Part shown: positions 24,626-27,774 of the stretch, in pieces
Layout of the letters: every line of letters starts with the position of its first letter
Numbering within the stretch: position 1 is the stretch's first letter
Position numbers and translations under genes: made by a program
The notes under the pieces: model-generated
Seen by the model: only the letters and a program-made list of their open reading frames with translations
What the model was told of the DNA's origin: nothing
The model's database searches: none
NCBI GenBank assembly: GCA_947474275.1
Contig: CANJHY010000047.1
Span: forward strand, 1-27,774
From: PALSA-1004 sp947474275
GTDB lineage: Bacteria > Pseudomonadota > Gammaproteobacteria > Burkholderiales > SG8-41
DNA: 27,774 nt
Direction of reading: 5' to 3'

Positions 24626-24661
24626 TGCTCCTCCATTGCGCATCTTTGTGCGCAGGTTGTA

Positions 24662-24690
24662 TTTATACTTCTGCTTTGCATGGTAATCAA
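24662..24690 (-). promoter_or_regulatory. Sigma-70-type promoter of the Bug receptor gene
   Basis: On the minus strand TTGATT (24685-24690) is followed after exactly 17 nt by TATAAA (24662-24667). Both hexamers match the consensus well. Transcription would start near 24655, about 30 nt before the ATG at 24625. This is the best promoter match seen in the window. Confidence 0.7.
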
Positions 24691-24714
24691 TGCGCGCAGG
24701 GGGCGCAAATCGGC

Positions 24715-24742
24715 GTCGCACCTGCTGGAAATCTCTTATAAT
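24715..24742 (+). promoter_or_regulatory. Promoter of the deacetylase-family gene, implying a leaderless transcript
   Basis: A perfect TATAAT lies at 24737-24742, with a weak -35 (GTCGCA, 24715-24720) 16 nt upstream. The expected start of transcription at 24749-24750 is only 2-3 nt before the ATG at 24752, and no ribosome-binding site precedes it. Confidence 0.55.
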
Positions 24743-24751
24743 TCACGCACC

Positions 24752-25633
24752 ATGCTGCCGTCTCAACGCCTGCCTTATTCCGCGATTGTCGATCGCAAAC
24801 CGCTCAAGCTGCCGCGCGGCGTGCGGATGGTCGTGTGGCCCATAGTCAACGTCGAAGTGTGGGACATAGCGCGTCCGATGCCGCGCCAGGCGCTGCCGCC
24901 GCCGACGGGCATCACGCGCCTGCCCGACGTGCCGCACTGGGCCTGGCACGAATACGGCAACCGCGTCGGTTTCTGGCGGCTGAAAGATGCCCTGGACAGA
25001 TTGAAGATCACGCCTTCGCTGTCGTGCAACGCGCGCATATGCGAAGACTATCCGCGTATTGCACAGGCTGCTCTCGACGCCGGCTGGGAATTCATGGGGC
25101 ACTCGTACGATCAGCGTCCTATCCATCTTGAACCCAATCAGCGCGCGACGATAAGGAAAGCGGTCAAAGTCATCAAGGCGTTTACCGGCAAGCAGCCGGT
25201 CGGCTGGCTGGGGCCCGGCTTCACGCAGACTCTGGATACGCCGGAGCATCTCGCCGAAGCCGGCATCAAATACATTTGCGATTGGCCAATAGACGACGAG
25301 CCGGTGGAGATCACTACCAAAAAAGGCCCGCTGCTGTGCCTGCCGTACAGCATAGAGCTCAATGACATCGCGATGATGATAGTGGCGCATCATCCGGCAC
25401 AGGAGTTCGTGACGCGCTGCATGGATTATTTCGGGACTCTTTACGACGAATCGGCGACGCGGGCGAAAATCATGTCCATCGCGGTGCATCCGTATATTTC
25501 AGGCACGCCATACCGCATCCGGTATTTCGAGCAGGTGCTTACCGCGCTCAAGAAGAAGCCCGGCGTGGTGTTCTGGACGGGCGAAGAAATCATGCACTGG
25601 TATCAAAAGTCGCGCGCCAAGCGCAGCCGCTAG
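24752..25633 (+). CDS. Polysaccharide deacetylase (NodB-type) family protein
   Basis: The 293-residue protein belongs to the NodB-homology / allantoinase-like (PuuE-type) group. It starts with LPYSAIVDRKPLKLPRGVRM and VVWPIVNVEVWDIARPMPR, then has WHEYGNRVGFWRLKDALDR, the metal-site-type EFMGHSYDQRPIH, GWLGPGFTQTLDTPE, and SIAVHPYISGTPYRI. Despite the family name, many members act on amide or imide bonds of small molecules, and this subgroup usually sits with catabolic genes. ATG 24752 fits the family's N-terminus, which begins shortly before PYSAIVD. No signal peptide is present, so it is cytoplasmic. It is followed 18 bp later by a TauD/TfdA dioxygenase. The actual substrate is not known. 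Confidence 0.85.
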   Translation: MLPSQRLPYSAIVDRKPLKLPRGVRMVVWPIVNVEVWDIARPMPRQALPPPTGITRLPDVPHWAWHEYGNRVGFWRLKDALDRLKITPSLSCNARICEDYPRIAQAALDAGWEFMGHSYDQRPIHLEPNQRATIRKAVKVIKAFTGKQPVGWLGPGFTQTLDTPEHLAEAGIKYICDWPIDDEPVEITTKKGPLLCLPYSIELNDIAMMIVAHHPAQEFVTRCMDYFGTLYDESATRAKIMSIAVHPYISGTPYRIRYFEQVLTALKKKPGVVFWTGEEIMHWYQKSRAKRSR

Positions 25634-25651
25634 AAAACAAGTAGAGGGCGC

Positions 25652-26584
25652 ATGAAAACAGCAGAGTTTCGCGCGACAACCGTTCAGTCGCAGGCTATTG
25701 AAGTCATACCAACCGCCGCGCCGCTCGGAGCCGAGGTGCGTTGCGGCGATCTGCGCGCGCTGGACGATGCGGGCATCGCGGCAGTGCGCAAAGCATGGCT
25801 CGATAATCTGGTAATCGTGATACGCGGGCAGACGCTGAGCGATCCGGAACTGATGGCGCACGGCCGCCGGCTGGGCGATCTGGACAGCGCGCCGCTCGCC
25901 AAGACCGGCAAGGAAAAAGCGCGTGCGCATGATGAGGTGATCGTCGTGTCCAACGTCATGGAAAACGGCGTGCCGATCGGCGTCCTGCGCGACGCGGAGG
26001 TCGTGTGGCACTCCGACAACTCGTATCGCGACATCCCGTTGTCTTTCAGCGCCCTGTATGCGCTGGAAATCCCGCCCAAAGGCGGCGACACCGGGTTCGC
26101 CAATATGTATCGCGCGCTGGAAACCCTGCCTGCTGATTTGCGCCGGCGGGTGGAGAGCCTGACCATCAAGCACGACATGACGTACAACAGCGTGGGCGAT
26201 TTACGCGCAGGCTTCAAGCCCGTGACCGACGTGCGCGATGCGCCGGGACCCAGCCATCCGATAGTCCGCACGCATGCCGAAACCGGCTACAACGCGCTTT
26301 ACCTGGGTCGCCGGCCCAATGCTTATATCGACGGTTTGCCGGTCGCGGAATCAGAAGAACTGCTCAATGCGTTGTGGGCGCACGCCACGCAACCACAATT
26401 GACCTGGCATCACCAGTGGAAAGTCGGCGATATCCTCATGTGGGACAACCGCTGCGTGATGCACTATAGGGCGCCGTTCGATGGCGGTTCACGGCGGGTG
26501 ATGCATCGGATCCAGGGCAAGGGCGATGCGCCGGTAAAACGCGCAGACGCGAAAACGACGCCGCATCCGCGGTCGGCGCGGTAA
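25652..26584 (+). CDS. TauD/TfdA family 2-oxoglutarate-dependent dioxygenase
   Basis: The 310-residue protein is an Fe(II)/2-oxoglutarate dioxygenase. The facial triad is visible as HSD in VVWHSDNSYRDIPLSF (His120, Asp122) and the distal His271 in NRCVMHYRAPFDGG, followed by SRRVMHRIQGKGDAP with the 2-oxoglutarate-binding arginine. IPPKGGDTGFANMYRALETL is the conserved segment after the first ligands. It also shows the N-terminal IEVIPTAAPLGAEVRCGDL opening. Such enzymes hydroxylate taurine, phenoxyacetates, alkyl sulfates or other small acids, and the substrate cannot be named. It lies 18 bp after the deacetylase-family gene. Immediately downstream lies a diverged copy of its last 42 codons. 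Confidence 0.93.
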   Translation: MKTAEFRATTVQSQAIEVIPTAAPLGAEVRCGDLRALDDAGIAAVRKAWLDNLVIVIRGQTLSDPELMAHGRRLGDLDSAPLAKTGKEKARAHDEVIVVSNVMENGVPIGVLRDAEVVWHSDNSYRDIPLSFSALYALEIPPKGGDTGFANMYRALETLPADLRRRVESLTIKHDMTYNSVGDLRAGFKPVTDVRDAPGPSHPIVRTHAETGYNALYLGRRPNAYIDGLPVAESEELLNALWAHATQPQLTWHHQWKVGDILMWDNRCVMHYRAPFDGGSRRVMHRIQGKGDAPVKRADAKTTPHPRSAR

Positions 26585-26654
26585 TACATTTTCAGCGCGG
26601 CGGTTGGGGCGAGGCTAATGCGAGTGGAGCTCGCGTTATACCGAGACCACAACA

Positions 26655-26786
26655 TGCAAAATGCATTACCGTGCGCCGTTCGATAGCGGTTCGCGGCGTG
26701 TCATGCATCGCATCCAGGGCAAGGGTGATATACCCGTGCGGCGGTCTGATGCGAAAACGACGCCGCATCCGCGCTCGGCGCAATGA
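26655..26786 (+). pseudogene. Remnant of a second TauD-type dioxygenase, C-terminal 42 codons
   Basis: Positions 26661-26786 align without gaps to the last 126 bases of the intact dioxygenase gene (26459-26584), including the stop codon (TGA here, TAA there). I count about 27 mismatches, so close to 79 percent identity. Most are silent third-position changes; the fragment still reads MHYRAPFDSGSRRVMHRIQ and ends TTPHPRSAQ, with only five amino-acid changes. Weak similarity continues into the 3' flank (CAGCGCGGCGGT occurs after both stops). Nothing of the gene body is present upstream. The rest of the gap 26585-26896 holds a weak hairpin at 26620-26634 (GCGAG/CTCGC) and nothing else recognised. 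Confidence 0.85.
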
Positions 26787-26896
26787 TGCATTGTGGACAG
26801 CGCGGCGGTATGCCCGGATATGCTTGGACGCGTGGAACTTCGGATAGGTTGTATGATGCAAAGCGTAGTTTCGGTGAATAATGCAAGGAGGATTGT

Positions 26897-27361
26897 ATGA
26901 AACGTTTCGCGGTTGCTTTACTGATTCTGGCGTGGGGCGGATTGGCGCAGGCATACGGTTTGCCATATGCAGTCGATACGTTCAAAAAGGCGCAGACATT
27001 GAGCCAGCAGAATGTATCAACGCACGTGCTGGTGTTCTACACCAGTCCCGACTGAGGCCAATGCCGGTACATCACCGGCCAGCTCTCCGGCGGAGAGCTG
27101 AAAAATCTGTACTCGAAGGACTTCGTGGTGTACGAGGCGGAAGCGCCGTCGAATTATCTTCCGCATGACGAGCTGCGGAAACTCGCGGCGGCCAACTACA
27201 CGCCGATTTTTGTTTTTCTCGATTCTGCAGGCAAGAAGGTGCTCGAGACGCGCGGATTCCGCACGCCGCGCGAGGCTAAAGCGTTGCACGAATTCATAGC
27301 AAGGCGGCTATATCTCAAGACACAGTGGCCGGCATTTCTCGCCGCTTACCCGAAGGTCTGA
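26897..27361 (+). CDS. Candidate selenoprotein: exported thioredoxin-fold protein with UGQC active site (in-frame TGA)
   Basis: ATG 26897 follows a near-perfect AAGGAGGA ribosome-binding site (26885-26892). A signal peptide covers residues 1-19 (FAVALLILAWGGLAQA-Y). The frame then reads HVLVFYTSPD, a TGA codon (27053-27055, codon 53), GQCRYITGQL, and stays open for 101 more codons to TGA 27359-27361. The TGA falls exactly on the first cysteine of a thioredoxin CxxC motif, so reading it as selenocysteine gives UGQC with Cys56 intact. The cis-proline loop is also intact (NYTPIFVFLDSAGKKVLETR, Pro103), matching the SoxW/thioredoxin_2-type fold. A SECIS-like hairpin lies 33 nt after the TGA. If the TGA were a stop, the product would be a useless signal peptide plus 33 residues. 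The alternative is a recent TGC-to-TGA nonsense mutation. The selenocysteine machinery is not in this window. Confidence 0.68.
27063..27100 (+). promoter_or_regulatory. SECIS-like hairpins just downstream of the in-frame TGA
   Basis: Two adjacent perfect hairpins lie inside the coding frame. The first is GCCGGT-ACATC-ACCGGC (27063-27079). The second is CAGCTCTCC-GGC-GGAGAGCTG (27080-27100), a 9-bp stem with a triloop starting GG; its loop begins 33 nt after the TGA (27053-27055). Bacterial SECIS elements are coding-region hairpins within roughly 16-37 nt of the UGA with a G at the first or second loop position, which the second hairpin satisfies. The match is structural only. Confidence 0.55.
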
Positions 27362-27425
27362 ATTCCCGCAAAGCTTCAAGGCAAAAAACGGCGGGCGCGG
27401 CGCGCGGATAGTCACGCGTTGGCGC

Positions 27426-27774
27426 CTAGCTTTCCTGCACGTCCTTGAATTTGACAGTGTGGCGCTTGCCGTCGAATTTGTAGAGGCGCTTGCGGCTGCG
27501 CGTATATTCCGTGATATCGATGGGCTTGCGCGTGCCGCACATCAGGTAGCAGAGATCTTCCTTGTACAGGTTTTTCATCGTATGCGGCAATGAATTGGCC
27601 GCGAAACCCATGAAGTCCCCCGGTCCAACCTTGATTTTACGTTTGCCGATTTCCGCGATGCCGCGGCCGGACAGGATGTAGACGAATTCCTCGTCGCTGG
27701 AATGCGTGTGGTATTCGGTGGATTCATTGCCGGGAGCGAGCCGCACCAGATGAATGCCGAGGTCGCGCATGCCG
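27426..27774 (-). CDS. Cupin-domain protein, 5' end cut by window
   Basis: The frame ends at TAG 27426-27428 and is open through the right edge. A methionine codon at 27770 is the first ATG inside the window, but homologues have residues before the GIHLVRLAPG segment, so the real start is probably outside. Cupin motif 1 is HTHSSDEEFVYILSGRG, with the HxH and Glu metal ligands, followed by GPGDFMGFAANSLPHTMKN (motif 2 with the last His). The C-terminus ends basic, KRLYKFDGKRHTVKFKD. This group of small cupins has varied or unknown roles. It converges on the candidate selenoprotein gene, and the 64-bp gap between them shows a T-rich run on the minus strand but no convincing terminator stem. Confidence 0.85.
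   Translation of the reverse strand, partial: GMRDLGIHLVRLAPGNESTEYHTHSSDEEFVYILSGRGIAEIGKRKIKVGPGDFMGFAANSLPHTMKNLYKEDLCYLMCGTRKPIDITEYTRSRKRLYKFDGKRHTVKFKDVQES

Noticed and set aside
26620..26634. Hairpin GCGAG-TGGAG-CTCGC after the dioxygenase gene
   Set aside because: Only 5 strong base pairs and no T-run; too weak for a terminator call.
26852..26857. TATGAT as -10 of the candidate selenoprotein gene
   Set aside because: No acceptable -35 hexamer at 16-18 nt and no extended -10; may still be the promoter but unsupported.
27053..27055. Plain nonsense mutation explaining the in-frame TGA, with the gene dead
   Set aside because: Not excluded, since the neighbouring remnant shows local gene loss, but less favoured: no other disabling change is seen, the TGA is exactly at the redox Cys, and a SECIS-like hairpin follows.
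27362..27425. Terminator for the cupin gene on the minus strand
   Set aside because: A TTTTTT run is present on the minus strand (27385-27390 region), but the GC-rich stretch before it does not form a clean stem.

Overview
The window looks like chromosomal DNA of a betaproteobacterium, probably Burkholderiales-like, with high GC. The reasons are two Bug-type receptors of the tripartite tricarboxylate transporter (TTT) family plus TctA/TctB proteins, a large single-chain PurL, an msrB-yciB-bolA-ppiC gene order, and strong G/C bias at third codon positions. The assignment rests on gene content and codon use only. No rRNA, tRNA, IS element, prophage or CRISPR array was seen.

Left half (1-13677), mostly housekeeping. 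A YyaL/DUF255 thioredoxin-domain protein runs off the left edge on the minus strand. Divergent from it are a CrcB/Fluc fluoride channel and an overlapping Bug-type receptor. A bifunctional NAD(P)HX repair enzyme (minus strand) is divergent from purL. An EF-hand plus BON secreted protein follows and shares a bidirectional terminator with the minus-strand set msrB-yciB-bolA-ppiC. A MAPEG-type membrane protein and a GlcD/D-2-hydroxyglutarate-dehydrogenase-type flavoprotein close this half.

Middle (13678-24625), a catabolic-looking cluster. Nine plus-strand genes are mostly tightly spaced: a thiamine-diphosphate enzyme with an altered metal motif, TctB, TctA, an isocitrate/isopropylmalate dehydrogenase relative, a ketopantoate-reductase relative, a fumarylacetoacetase-fold hydrolase, an unknown secreted cysteine-containing protein, and LeuC- and LeuD-like subunits. 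A Bug receptor follows on the opposite strand and could complete the TTT transporter. Together the genes suggest uptake of a carboxylate, then aconitase-type isomerisation, oxidative decarboxylation, thiamine-dependent C-C chemistry and final hydrolysis. The substrate cannot be read from the sequence, and no regulator is encoded in the cluster.

Right end (24626-27774), a polysaccharide-deacetylase-family protein (possibly leaderless) and a TauD/TfdA dioxygenase, followed by a 42-codon remnant of a second, diverged dioxygenase. Next comes the most notable locus: an exported thioredoxin-fold protein whose frame is interrupted only by one TGA, placed exactly at the first cysteine of a CxxC motif (UGQC if read as selenocysteine). 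A perfect 9-bp hairpin with a G-starting triloop lies 33 nt downstream of that TGA, as expected for a bacterial SECIS element. A partial cupin gene on the minus strand ends the window.
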